From NCBI GenBank assembly GCA_037043015.1, contig CM073321.1, forward strand, positions 30,296,101 through 30,360,100: a stretch of 64,000 nt of DNA, given 5' to 3'. This DNA comes from Bryum argenteum. Its lineage: Eukaryota; Streptophyta; Bryopsida; Bryales; Bryaceae. Within the stretch, counting starts at the first letter, position 1. Each line of letters starts with the position of its first letter. Shown here piece by piece: positions 43,484-55,979 of the stretch. The notes beneath the pieces are model-generated. The model made no database searches, had not been told where the DNA came from, and saw only the letters and a list, made by a program, of their open reading frames with translations. Position numbers and translations under genes: made by a program.

Positions 43484-45817
43484 ATGGCTACTCTCGGGCA
43501 ACTTAGGAAGGAAGAGAACGACAAGAAGAGGAAGAGGAAGGGCGCTCCACAACGGAAAAGATTACACGTGCTTCAAAATCCAAATAAGCTTGCCTTCAGA
43601 GGTTGGGAAGATGAACTAGATATGTGGACGATGGCCACTTGCGAATAGTTCATTGAATGGTGTCATATTGATAAGAAACCCCCTCACTCTCGTCACCATT
43701 TTCATCAGCACACCAACAAGGCAAATCTTAAGTTTTGCGAATGCCCAAACTTCAAACAACGATGCATTGAGGTTTACCAAGTCCTGTATGGCATGCCATG
43801 TGTGGAGCGCAACGAGGTTCCATTGTTTCTTGCTTGTGGAGTATACGCCGAGGTTGCTCTTGGTAAACGAGTGGATTGGACAACTGTCAAAGAGGGGAAG
43901 CATGTAACACGACCTTCAACGAGTGACATTCCAACAGGCATTCTAAGATTCCCTGACGCTCCTAATGGTGGCATGGGAGTGACGAGGTCTATTACCAAGG
44001 CTATGGAGGAGGCTTCCTATCATAGTGCTACATCGGAAGAGGACGATGACTCAGATGGTTCGCGGCCTCGTAAGGCGGTGCGTCAAGTACAACAACCTCT
44101 TCCTCCCTCCAGCGTTGTGATTGATGCGGATCATCGTCGTAATTTACCTGGCCGCGTTCCTGAAATAGGTGGCTCTCGCCCTCCAATAGCAAGTAATCAT
44201 CCACCCATAGTAGAGCCCCATAGTACTTGCATCTTACTATTGGAAGAACTTGACACATCTTCTGATCTCAAAGCTCTTCTGAAGAGCAAAGACGATGTCA
44301 TAGCAAGATTGCAAGCGGATCTCGAAAAAACACGAGCAATGTATGAGGAGAAGGTGAAAGAAGGGGACGAGCTTTCCGTGGAATATGCACGCATGCGCGA
44401 GAAGATGCAAGAACTATCTCACGCACGTATCATTTGTGGAGATATAGAGAAATCAGACATGGCGGATGTTGATAGAGTTGTCTTCAACCTTACAGAGGAC
44501 TTGGCATTTGGAGAAATGTCACCGCAACGCCCTATATTGCGCCGTCCTGTGAAAGCTCAGCCATGTGTTGTTAATATGTCGGGCCTCGAACGAGAAGAAG
44601 ATGTACGATGTGATTCTCAAGATTCTTTATCTTTACCGTTGTTCCCCCCTATTCGTAATCCCCCTTTCATGTCGTCTGATGGATACAACTCCTTACTAAA
44701 GGAAAAGCAACAACTGCAAGCTCGTTTGGAGCAGTTGTCAGCCACTTACTACCATTGGAAGGTGGCATGTATACTTTCGGTGGACAGAGGGAGACAAGTT
44801 GCAGCGGAGCTGGAGAAGATCGATAAGAATTTTACTAGTGGAGCTAGTCGACGAACGTTCGGTATGACCTCGTGGCCGAGTGTGGATACATTGTTTTATG
44901 ATCTTCCTATGGTGGACATCAAGATGCAAGATGACACTTCTACAGAGGTTGTAGGTTGGAGCAAAGCCGGGTGGAATTTCAAACACCACATGTCGGCACA
45001 TGTTGATGTAGCATCCAGGACATTATTGTGGCCCAACCCTCCGCAGTTTGTATTGGATCACTCTACGTGTCCCATATGCCTAAATCCATTTGGACCTGAG
45101 GGTGGATGGGCTTTAGGCTCATGTGTCCATATGTATCATCCGCAGTGTCTTTTAGTTCATTGTTTGACTCAAAGTCGTTGTGCTATATGCAAAGCGCCTT
45201 TTCACGAGCGGTTTTACAAGATGTTCAATCTAAGAACTTATATGCCGCCTTCTTGGGAACACAATGCTGAGACTACTGAAGAGGTTCGATTCTGGGGTAA
45301 AGACCTTATTTGGAGTTGGCGTAGAGGTGAACATGATCTCGAAAAGAGTACTCCTAGCTCCCAATTGAATTGGGAGACTGACCCAAACGAGATTCTAAGA
45401 GTTGCACCAATACTTGCCGGACAAGGTCCACAGCATGAGGGTAATCGGATGTTCTTCTTCCAATGCCTTGGAGGCTATTTTGATGTGAGCTCTAATACAT
45501 TCAAGTGGGGACCCCACCCCATGGAACATCGACGGAATCAATATGGAAAGAGAGTAACCGATGGTGAAGGTCATGCCTCCATGGAAGATTTGGAAGAGCG
45601 TCAATATGCTGAGTCTACTTGGGGGCCACGATACGAGTCTCAAGCTCTAGACTATTTACTGGATGTACATAGTCCCCTCACAAGAAGGACTTTGCAAGAC
45701 TTGAAAGACTCTAGAGTCTTAGATCTGATCTTAAATGCAGATGGTCCATTCAATCGAACTCGTGCAAAGCGTAAACTTCTTGTTGGAGAATGCTCCAACC
45801 CTCAGCCTAGTGAATGA
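43484..45817 (+). pseudogene. RING-H2 protein of a repeat-flanked gene pair
   Basis: ATG at 43484 (MATLGQLRKEE) opens 777 codons, interrupted once by TAG at 43646. The N-terminal 120 residues (LAFRGWEDE, FIEWCHIDK, YAEVALGKRVDW) match the convergent gene at 46250-47574. A coiled coil follows (about residues 265-310, KSKDDVIARLQADLEKTRAM) and a second one near 405-420. At about residues 528-572 lies a RING-H2: CPICLNPF, GSCVHMYHPQC, RCAICKAPF, the zinc-binding pattern of E3 ubiquitin ligases. The C-terminal 200 residues are unfamiliar. The stop at residue 55 could be a recent nonsense change. Role inferred: ubiquitin ligation. Target unknown. Confidence 0.7.
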
Positions 45818-45834
45818 TAATTACGATATTGTGA

Positions 45835-46240
45835 ATCCATACACTCCAGCATAGCGTATGGTTTTAGCTATATAGGACTATATTTGATTATAGTATTATC
45901 GAGTGACAGCTTTTTGCAACAATGTATCTCGTTTCCTATCGTACTACTTTCTGCACCGATTGAATCAATGGTTTGTATTTGGTTCACTCCTTTGCTTGTG
46001 GTGTATCGATTGTACTTTGTCAGCTTTTATTGTATCTTACATCTTCATAGTCCATATAACCCGCCCAACCCCTTGTTCCAATGCATAAACACGTACTTAC
46101 GCATGATGAAAGGTAAAAACAAACTTCCATATATAAAGTGTATGCGAAAAAGTACATAGAAGTAATTACGTACACTTTCCCTACACCTAATTAACGTAAA
46201 TCAAATATCGTTTGGTGAATGTTGGGGGTGTAAGTCCATG
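45835..46240. other. Intergenic gap between convergent paralogues
   Basis: AT-rich 3' flanks of the two convergent genes; no further gene seen. Confidence 0.5.
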
Positions 46241-46249
46241 GTCTCTACG

Positions 46250-47574
46250 TTAAGAATCTTCAACTTTTTCCTTGCTCTTTGAAAAAAGTGATCGTTGCGG
46301 TTCCAAATCAACGTCGATTGAGTTTATGTTGATGTCAACTTTTGCGTTATTTTTACAATGAGCCCACTCTGCCCATGCGTCCTCGAATCGAGCATTCTCC
46401 TCAGCTACACGTAGTTGCTTCGCGAGTTTTACATTCTGGTCTTCACTCGATTTCACTAGCCTCTTTAATTTGTCAACTTCCTCTGGAGTCTTGCCATACT
46501 TACCCGCAAATGCCAAATCACGAATGCGTAGCATCTCTTTATCTACCTCTAGAGCAATAGATTCTTCAATATCCGTCAACCGATCCCTCCTCTCAGCTAG
46601 GACCCCTTCCAGGTAAGTATTTTTCGTTGTCCAGAACTCTACGTAGTCTTCTATGGAAAGGTTGTTTGAATGTTTCTTCTCCAAAACTTCTCACGAGCCT
46701 CTTTTCGTAGCACAAGCATGGTCTCCATGTCAGCTATGTTGTCTAGAACTTTTTCCGAAATCTCCCGACAATCTTCTTGTACATCGTATGGTGCAGAAAG
46801 GGCTCTTTCTTTGAGGGCTTCCAATTCCTTTCTATGCTGCACTACTTCCTCCAATTGCACGCATTTTCCTATACTGAAATTGTGCAAAATGATAAAAGTA
46901 TCCATGACTTTGGATAATCTTCCACCCACTTTTCGGAGTGGATTTGCCTCAAAGGAAATTCCTTCAGTCCAATTTATTGGAAGACCTGTTGGTTCACAGA
47001 GCTCGTATTCGTGTGTGCGTTCATCCTCCGAGGATTCGGAAGAAGACCCTGCTGTGTAAAATTCCGCGTTGGCCTTAGGACTCATAGGTATAGTTCCAAT
47101 TCCATCTCCTTCAATAGTCTTTGATGTCTCTCCAACCTCTATTGGTTCGGTCTTCTCATGTATAGGCAAACGTGGATGCGTCCACCAATCCACCTCCTTC
47201 CCGAGAATCATTTCCGCATATGCCATATTTGCCAAAAAGTAGGGAACCTCATATTTAAAAATATGGTTGTTACCGTATATCAAATGCCAAGCATATATGC
47301 ATCTTGCTTTAAATTGGTAATGATGGCACTGTCGAAGGTTTGCTTCATTCTTGTGCCGATGAATATTGTGCCAATGTAGAGGAAAGAGCTTGTTGATGTG
47401 GCACCACTCTACATATGTCTCACATATGGCAAAAGACCACGGCCCCGTCTCTTCCTCCCATCCTCTAAATGCTAATATCTTTGGATTCTTCAAGATGTCT
47501 ATGCGCTTCTTCTCAATCCGACCTCGGTCATGGCGCACCATGAATGTACCCGCTACAACGGGTAGTGCCTCCAT
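46250..47574 (-). pseudogene. Paralogue of the RING-gene N-terminus, without the RING
   Basis: It starts MEALPVVAGTFMVRHDRGR at 47574. Residues 30-140 align with the start of the plus-strand gene: ILAFRGWEEE, YVEWCHINK, NEANLRQC, MAYAEMILGKEVDWW. A Ser/Glu-rich linker (GSSSESSEDE) and a coiled coil follow. A frameshift near 46670 separates the last part (NLSIEDYVEFWTTKNTYLE to SKSKEKVEDS). No RING motif is present. The two genes are tail to tail, and their 5' sides face GC-rich repeat tracts. Function unknown. Confidence 0.62.
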
Positions 47575-47719
47575 AAAAAAAATTCGTGGAAACGCAAAGT
47601 CTCTCTACGAGCAAGCAAGCAGCAACACTGAAGTCCATACTAGTCAATGCGTGAAAAGGAGGGACTCGCAAAGTGTGAAAATGGACTGCCCGTCGCATTC
47701 TTAAGCACAGTAATAAGGC

Positions 47720-47960
47720 GACGGGCGGTCTACAAAATCTGCACCGCCGGTCGCCCGCCGGTCCAGCTATTGCCCTATCTGTACCGCCGATCGCCCCAGC
47801 GACCGATGTTCGCCCCAGCGACCGACGTTCGCCCCAGCGACCGACGTTCGCCCCAGCGACCGACGTTCGCCCTAGCGACCGACGTTCGCCCAAAGCTGGA
47901 CCGCCGATCGCCCTAGCGACCGACGTTCGCCTATAAGCTGAATCGGCGGTCGCCCTATTT
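47720..47960. repeat. 19-bp tandem repeat AGCGACCGACGTTCGCCC(C/T/A)
   Basis: At least five consecutive 19-bp units from about 47799, bordered by the related words CCGCCGGTCGCCC and CGGCGGTCGCCC. It lies about 150 bp upstream of the minus-strand paralogue. Confidence 0.93.
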
Positions 47961-48959
47961 CACCTCTTTATGTTGAATGCGAGTGCATCAGGTTTCATAG
48001 CAGCTCCTACGAGGATGAGAATCGTGAGATGAGGATGAATATTGGATGGGTGAGGAATAAAAGAGCCCTTTAGTTTATAATGTATTAATTTAAAAATTAG
48101 GAAGGTATGCATAGGGTAGGAAACAACTGAGGAGTTGGTCAAAAAGCTACTTGTGATCGCAGAAGAGGAGAGGTTCTTAAAAGCAAGGATTGAAGATCTA
48201 TGTATTGTAAATAAGACAAAGGAGAAATGTCGGAGCTGGTACCATTGATAAAAAATCGAAAGTACAATGGAAGAAGATTAGAGTAGGCGGATTCAAATTT
48301 TAGAAAGACGTTCGTGTGTTGGTTATATCCATTTACTTTATTTTATTTGTGAACTGAAAGTTGGGAGATAAGTGCTAGGCTGGATGTTATACAATGTATC
48401 TTTTTGATTATATGATATGTTTTTACTAGTAAGATACCCGTTGAACGATGTTATGTTTATTATTTGTATATATGCCCACGGTCTTAGTTTAATCATCTTG
48501 TTTATTCTATTTGTGTTTTTATTTTTTATTTTAAATGCATGATTTGGAAATATGTAAAGAAAGGTTCTTAGAATGGTATGTAGGTTGGTAATTATTTAAG
48601 TTGGTAGGTTTGTATGTTGGTAGGTTGGTGGATACTTTGGACAGTGGTATTTTAGAAAATTATGCCGTCTATACCATTCCATATGTATATATAATGATAT
48701 TGAATTTTGGAAAGCTTTGATTAGCATTAATCCACGATGAAGTAATGATAAATAATTTGTAAAAATTTGGAATCATAACTAAGTTGTTGAAGTTACGTAT
48801 AAATATATGGTGGGATTTAGTTGCAAGTATTTAGAGTCGATGAATATTTTGACAAAGCCCCCAAAACATCTAAACGTAATGATTCATTATAATCGTACAT
48901 AATTTCAAATATGCAGAAAAAGATCTGTAGCAAAAGAGGGGGAAGATATTTGCGCCCAT
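47961..48959. other. AT-rich spacer
   Basis: No gene seen; runs such as GTTGGTAGGTTTGTATGTTGG at about 48600. Confidence 0.5.
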
Positions 48960-49400
48960 CACGTAGACCGCCGTTCGCCCTCTCAGCGTCGTTCGCCCAT
49001 CGGCTGGATCAGCGGTCGCCCTAGCGACCGACGTTCGCCCTTCCGCTGTATCGGCGGTCGCCCCATCAGGAGGGGTGCGCGGAGGCTCGCGGACAATTTC
49101 TCCTTGGGTCCTTGCCCATCACGTAGACCACCGGTCGCGTCGTCAGCGTCGTTCGCGCATCGGCTGGATCGGCGGTCGCCCTAGCGACCGACGTTCGCCC
49201 AAGCGACCGACGTTCGCCCATCCGATGGATCGGCGGTTGCCCCATCAGGAGGGGTGCGCGGAGGCTCGCGGACACTTTCTCTTTGGGTCCTTGCCCATCA
49301 CGTAGACCGCCGGTCGCCCTGTCAGCGTCGTTCGCCCATCGACTGGATCGGCGGTCGCCCTAGCGACCGACGTTCGCCCATCCGCTGTATTGGCGGTCGC
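48960..49400. repeat. About 179-bp higher-order tandem repeat built on the 19-bp units
   Basis: ATCAGGAGGGGTGCGCGGAG occurs at about 49065 and 49244, and the text after it (GGACAATTTCTCCTTGG versus GGACACTTTCTCTTTGG) is also repeated. Within each large unit lie one or two copies of AGCGACCGACGTTCGCCC. Confidence 0.9.
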
Positions 49401-51920
49401 GCGATCTGGAGGTTTTGAATCAAGTTAACACTAAGTATCCTATACCATGCCAACGTTGAATCAAATTAACACCAAGTATTTCCTTCCATGTAAATCCAAG
49501 TTCCATGTGGCTTCTTTCATGATTCAATATATTTAATACGGTTAGAGAAAATAATAAAACCACCTCCTCCCCCCTTTAGTATAACTTCCTCTATTACTCA
49601 GCATCCTACAAAGTCAAAGTAAATCATAACATGTAGATACGTTTCTCTTACGGGAAATTTTATTCTTCCATAGTTTTTATTATAAGGTCTTTTTTAGTCA
49701 ACACAAGTTTTAAAATCGTTATCCCTTTCCACAAATCTATTTTCCGTATATCATTCAATATTCTACTCATTCAAATGACTTACAAGTAAATGATGACCTA
49801 TAGATGAGATATCCCCACGATTTTCTAAATAACACCATCATTTCCATAGGGTCATCATTAGGTAGTCTAAGGGTTTAAATTGTCCCCTTACCCCTTTATC
49901 TATTTTTTCTTATTTTTTGAAGTTTTGGTGTTTCTAAGTGCTTGCAACCAAAATCCACCCTATAGATCCTTTACTCCAACGATTTTTTTTTATAGCTCCA
50001 TCATGTTCATAAGGTAGGTATTAAATAGTCCAATTCTTTTTTAAATATTTTTTCTCTCCATTTAACTATTTTTTATCTATTATTTAAACCTCTACTTACT
50101 TCGAAAATTCTAGATTAATTTGGGGAAAATAGTACAGGTTGTCCTATAATATTTTTGATGATTCCATCATTTTTATATGATCCATATTACCTACACTAAA
50201 TAGGGAGATTAGTATTAGATACACTAATTTACATAAATAGGCTATAAGTTTTTACTATTAGTCAATATTTGTACCCTCTACAATGGTGAAGATGGGGATC
50301 CTTACATAGTATTGGAACCAATACTCTTGGTAAATTTTCTATACCAAAAGTAAAAACTTGTAGCATTTTCAAATCTTATAAAAATCTAACACTAATGTAC
50401 CTATTGAGTGTAGTCCAAATGTTCAAATTACATTCCCCACTTTGTTTTCGTATGCATGTGCGCACACCGCCTACTTTCACATGACTATTTACTTTTTAGA
50501 AATTCGGGAAAAATACTTTCGTTCCTCCCGTGGCCCTAAGATTTATACCATATTTTTTACACTATATGAATCACCTAGGAAAGTTATCAACACCCCTTCC
50601 ACTCCCTTTTTGCTTATATATTTACATATGCCCCCGTGCTTCAAACCCTGCAATTCAAATATCCCCATATAAATTCAACCACATAGTTCGCGTTCTCCTA
50701 TGGTTTTATGAATACTTCCATTACATTCATGAGGCCCTTATTACCTAATTCAAGTGTTCGTATCACCTCCTCTACCCTTTTATTCTCTTTTCCCGGGTGA
50801 ATGTACACTAATCCAGTACAGAAATGTAGTCACAGAGACAGTTTCAGGGGTGTGTGGTATTGAATCATATGTCAATTGAATTATAGGAAGTTTTTGAGGT
50901 TTTTGGTACCATAATATGGATAAATACTCAACCTACTACCAATGTTTGAAGTGTTTATTAATAGATTGTGCTTCAAATGAACATAAAGAGTATATTTATA
51001 TACTGACATATACTTGTCAGAGTTTTGTATTTGGCACAAATATACTTTGTTGGGCAAGAGAATTTGTAGAATCTAGGTGTAACTTATGGATTGTAAAATG
51101 TACACACATTGGTCTTGCACATTCTATATGGAAATATGCAAGCCATAGTCTAAATTGTCATCTATTGAAAGACTTAGCTTATTTAGTTCAGTACAAAGAA
51201 AAACTAAGTGGAATTGTTTTTTTTTAAATTTTTTCGTGGTTACTGTTTAATGTGACCAAAATGTACGTGGGCCAGCTATAGCAGAGAATAAATTCCATTC
51301 CGTTAGCAGATATTGCCTCGGATCTAAAAACACAGCTAGGGAGAACTTTATGGTATGTTATATACTCTGAAGTACCTGAATGTACTCAGTGACACTAGTG
51401 GGGCCTGACACAACGCCACGTGTCTCGCCTTTCTGCTGAAATCGGCGGCCCTCTGACAGCGCACGACCTGCAAAAGTAACCTTCGCATGATGACGCTCCG
51501 TTGTTGCATGAAGCTCGTTAATATCATTGGACAGGAGTGGGTAAGTGCCGCCTTCTTCTCCCTCAAAACGGATCTGAAGTGCCTGCTTTATCGTCCTTCC
51601 TTGGACTCTTGTAATTGCTTCTGTTGTAGGGCGGCGCTAGAAGGCTATCTTCAAAGCTCAGACTTGAATTCAACGTCCATTTCGTTCGAAAATGGGAGAA
51701 TTTTCTGTGAACGTTTGTCAGATGAATGGAACCCCAGTGAATTTGGGAGGTTTAGGGTTTGGTGTTGTGCGCAATTGTCCTTTCTGGTCAGTTTCTTCTG
51801 TTGTTGTGTTTTTTGAAGCTGTTTCACCAAAAACTCAGAAAGTGAGAAGCCGAAAAGAGAGAAGTCGAGAATATGTTGTGCGCTTTGATTCCTGGAGAGT
51901 TAATGAAGCGCTAGAGAAGA
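49401..51920. other. AT-rich region, no gene recognised
   Basis: Mostly AT-rich DNA with short chance frames. From about 51370 the sequence becomes GC-richer and probably contains the promoter and leader of the transposase-like gene that starts near 51927. Confidence 0.5.
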
Positions 51921-51926
51921 TTCAGG

Positions 51927-54900
51927 ATGTACGCTGAGAATCTGGAGGACGAAGAGAGAATTCGTGAATGCTATCAGCGGTTTGAGGAGTTCTTGAGCGC
52001 ACTCAGAAGTGAAGGGCCTCGACACCAAACCCCAATCTCACCGTGGGATTTCGATCTAGGTATCACTTATCCATATTAATCTGCTGCTATTTCTTGTAAC
52101 AATGTCGAAAAATTTCAACCCATGCTGCATTACTGCTTTCCCTGCTCATATGGCTTTTTTTGGTGGTTTAGGGTTTAGGAAACGAACTGGGAAATGCGAC
52201 AACAAAGCTGAATGTCGACGTCGCGCGCATTGGGAAGCTGCAAAGGGGTTCAGAATACTACCTAATCTCGACGTGAAGCACTGCCTGTAGCACGTCCCGC
52301 TTTGTCCCGGCACGAGTCCCTCTATCCCGGTACGAGTGCCGATACTAGCCCTTGTGCGAGTTTCAGCAGGAGCCTTGGTGCTAGTTTCAGCAGGAGGCCC
52401 GGTGCGAGTTTCAGGAAACGAGACACGGTGCGAGTTCGAGCAGGAGTCCCGCAGCGCGTCCCGCCCGAGTCCCACCACGCAAAATCATCTAGCGCAAATC
52501 AGAAGGTAAAGTGACCGACGTTGCATCCGGTTTTTGGTCTGCAGTTAGCGTTTCACATCTGTAGGTGTGTCTTGTAATCGTGTCGGACGCCTGTTACCTT
52601 GCATTAATTTGTTTTCATCGCTTAGCTTATTTGACTCTGTATTGTGGTAACTACGTAGTGAACCACATGGGGAATTCCTAAAACCAACAACGGCGCCTTG
52701 GAGTGAGGCGTCATGAACCTTCTCAGAGAGCAGAAGCAGTTTTAGAAGAGCATCTGCAACCTGATGTTGTTCTTGCAAGAGAGCGTGCAGCAGAGTGGCA
52801 GCGACAATGCCGGGCGCGGAAACGTGCTGTTGAGGAAGCATCGAGAATGCTCCCTAGAACTGATGAGCCTGGAGCACCATCACGTGAAATTCGGCGAAGA
52901 GATACGTCCAGAGTTTCAAACAAAATAGTCCAGTTCATCATCGAGGAGTTTCAGGGTGTGAGTCGGGGCCGTGAGTTCAGGAAAGCCGTCTTGGAGTCAA
53001 TGCTTCGTAACAATGCGTTTGTGCTCCATCTGCCGGACTACTACTCGCGTCCCTCCGAAGCCAAAGCTCAGCATTCGTTCATCCAGAGTTACAGGACGGA
53101 ATTGGAAGCACTAAAGATTTCGACTTCGAAAGAGAAGTTGGTGAGGAAGACAACACTGCTAGAAGCCGCGGTTTGCAGAGATGTTCCTGGGGTTCGAGCA
53201 CTATCAAGGGTCCTCGGCACAAAGATAACAAACATCTCCAATGCAATTCAGAGGCGCCAAAATCTTGAATCGAATGGTTCTTCAATTTTCACACTGGCTG
53301 AATGTCGAAAGCGAGAAGGCATCTCGAAGAGCAGCAAAGCTCTAGTTAGTCTGTGGTGGACTTCACAAACTTATGTAAGTCCTAACAAGAAGGACGTAAC
53401 ACGGAAGAGGTTGGGGCCGAAGACTTATGAGCATCACCCAACACAGTTCCTCTTGGAAAGCCTGGTACGTTTCTAACTCCTATTGTACTCCTCATTACAT
53501 GCCTTAATCTTGTAGACTTTTGATGGTGTGTTGTTGAACCGTTTGTACAGAATGTGTACTGGTAATTGTACCCATTTGGTGTAAGAGTCCAAAACAGTGT
53601 ACCCATTCGGTGTAGGAGTTGAAAACAGAGTACCCATTCGGTGTAGGAGTCCAAAACAGAGTACCTTCTAAAGGATTTAATGTACCATAAGGTGCACCGG
53701 AATACTGGATGGTTTACATCCTAGACCCCACCTTCTTTGTCTATTCTAATATATACTTAGTAGTATATGTCTGAATCTGAAATATACATTATATATATCA
53801 TACATACATATCATTGTATATTTAGTGTCAGTATTTACTATATAGAGTACCATGCATGTACTGCTGTTTGTATATACTGAACTATTATATACTTCTCGAA
53901 GTCTCTCTTTTTTAAACCTTGTATGTGGGTACAGTACTCAAGTATGAATATAATAGTGTCCCACATATCCTCAAAGGTATATTCATTGACTTACGATGCC
54001 TTGTTTGCTTATGAATTTCAAGTATAGACTGATTGTGTTGCGGTCATTTACTTACCTTCACTGGGCATGTACCAATTATTGATTCTGGCAGGCTTCTTTC
54101 CATTTTTGGTTCCGTATGGCGCATAAAGACCATTCCGTAGGATTAAGCACATTCGAGAGACTGAAGCCGTTTTTTGTGAAGAGGTGCAAAGACCGGAATG
54201 TTTGCTGTTGCAAATATCACGTAGAGATGGACTTGTTGCGGGAAGGGATGAACAACATGCGAAATGCCAGCAAGGGACTACATGCCTCTCTTTCTTGCAA
54301 TTGTGATTGTCCACTTTGCATCGATGCATCTGGACTGACATGCTGTGCGAAAGAATATAGTTTCAAAGGAGTCACAATGTTGTGGGAGCAAATTGTCTGC
54401 CCTAAGGCTGAGACTGCCGAATTTCACAAGCTCGAATGTCTCATGGGGTTGTGTGGAAACTGAGGTGCAGATAAACTCCCAATCTGTCCCCTAGAAAGGA
54501 CGAATTCAACGTGGACCTTGAAATGGAGGTGTTTTGAGAACGAGTTAGTCGGGTTCAATGACAATGGAGAGCCAAGGAAGAAAATTCAGGAAGTATTTAA
54601 GGAAACTTCTTGCTATGATTTCATAAAGTATTTGTTGCCAAGATTGCAGAAATTTGTGACTCATAATTTTGTTGCGAGGTGGCAAGATGTGTAATGTCGG
54701 AAAAGTATGGACACATTGGCTCACGATGTGGTTCTGTCTCACATAGACTTTGCAGAGAATTATACTTTTGAGATTCAGAATGAAATACAATCTATGCATT
54801 GGCAATCTTCACAGGTAACGACACTAGTTCATATCACATACCGCATGGATATGACAACAGGTAAAATAAGGAAAGACACTCATTTTTATGTTTCTGATGA

Positions 54901-55948
54901 CCGCACTCATGACACCTTATTTGTCCAGCATTGTTTGCTTCTTCATTGGGCCTGGATGAAATCTGAAGGTGTTAACCCCTCCCGCCATTGGGTGTGGAGT
55001 GATGGGTGTGCAGGGCAGTTTAAAGGGGCTAGATCAATGTATTTTGTAAGTCGTTATCCTGGACTAACTGGCGGGTGTGAGATTACTTGGAATTTCTTTG
55101 GGACAGGTCATGGAAAGGGGGAATGGGATGGGGCGGGAGTCAGAGCGAAGCGGGCTCTTCGGACAGAGCAACTTCACAATCCGTCAAGAAAGTTGCAGGA
55201 CGCCAAGGATGTGGTGGATTTTCTACAAGAGTCCATGTCAGGCCTGGTCTTGAGTTCTCTTCAATCCAAGAGAACAGTGCCGTATAGACACTTTTACAAC
55301 ATCAAGCCAGATGATGTGGAGAGGACACATGTATATGGATGTGACACAATCCCAGGTTCAAGGAGTTTTCATTCCATACACGCAGTCTCACCAGCGGACC
55401 CGACATTGCTGATGGTGAGAGAGCTTGCTTGCTATTGTGCGCCATGTATAGATAGTGACTGGCAATCTTGTGAGAATACATCACATGTTAAGTCTTGGAG
55501 GGTTGTGAAACTAGCCCCCACTAATGTGACTTTTGTGAAGGACCAAATGCTACCTGGTCCAGGAGAAGGAAGCAACTCTGCTGAAGAAGAGCCGTGGGAT
55601 TACGTATCCGATGATGAATCGCTTGGAGGTTTGGTGAAAATTGGTGACAATTTTGCTGTTCCTGCGATCAGAGGCAATGTAGAAGGTGTTGACTTTTACA
55701 TTCTGCAATGCCAAAAAGAAAAACAACTTGTGCGAGAGAGCTTCAATTACGTGTGGGGTGGAGAGTTTGAGCGTGGACAGCACGTTATTGCAGGTACCTA
55801 CTATCAAAAATGGGGGAATAGTGAGCAATCATATGTATATTTGAGTAATTCCCAACTTGCTTACATTGATGCAGATTTAGTTCTTGCCTACAAGTTTGCA
55901 ATGGTACCCGCTCTTTATAGAGTGAAAGGGGATGATCCTGCTTATTAG
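51927..55948 (+). pseudogene. Transposase-like protein with DFAENYT / DGCAGQFK / GHGKGEWDG motifs
   Basis: A likely first exon 51927-52059 (MYAENLEDEERIREC) and Arg/Ser-rich exons near 52150-52510 precede the main exons 52703-53464 and 54092-55948, whose GT-AG junction keeps phase. The protein has a basic helix region (RERAAEWQRQCRARKRA), a Cys-rich block (NVCCCKYH, CNCDCPLCIDASGLTCC), then HIDFAENYTFEIQNE, a strand WVWSDGCAGQFKGAR, and WNFFGTGHGKGEWDG. The spacing of the Asp residues looks like an RNase-H-fold DDE/D catalytic core. The acidic tail has SAEEEPWDYVSDDES. TGA at 54461 and TAA at 54692 break it. I know similar unnamed proteins in algae and invertebrates but no name. It is convergent with the SET gene. 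Confidence 0.6.
53568..53664. repeat. Three 33-bp tandem repeats in the intron of the transposase-like gene
   Basis: GTACCCATTCGGTGTAGGAG followed by TCCAAAACAGA, three times in a row with few changes. Confidence 0.85.
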
Positions 55949-55979
55949 CTCAGTAGTGAAACTATCAAAGTCATTAGGA

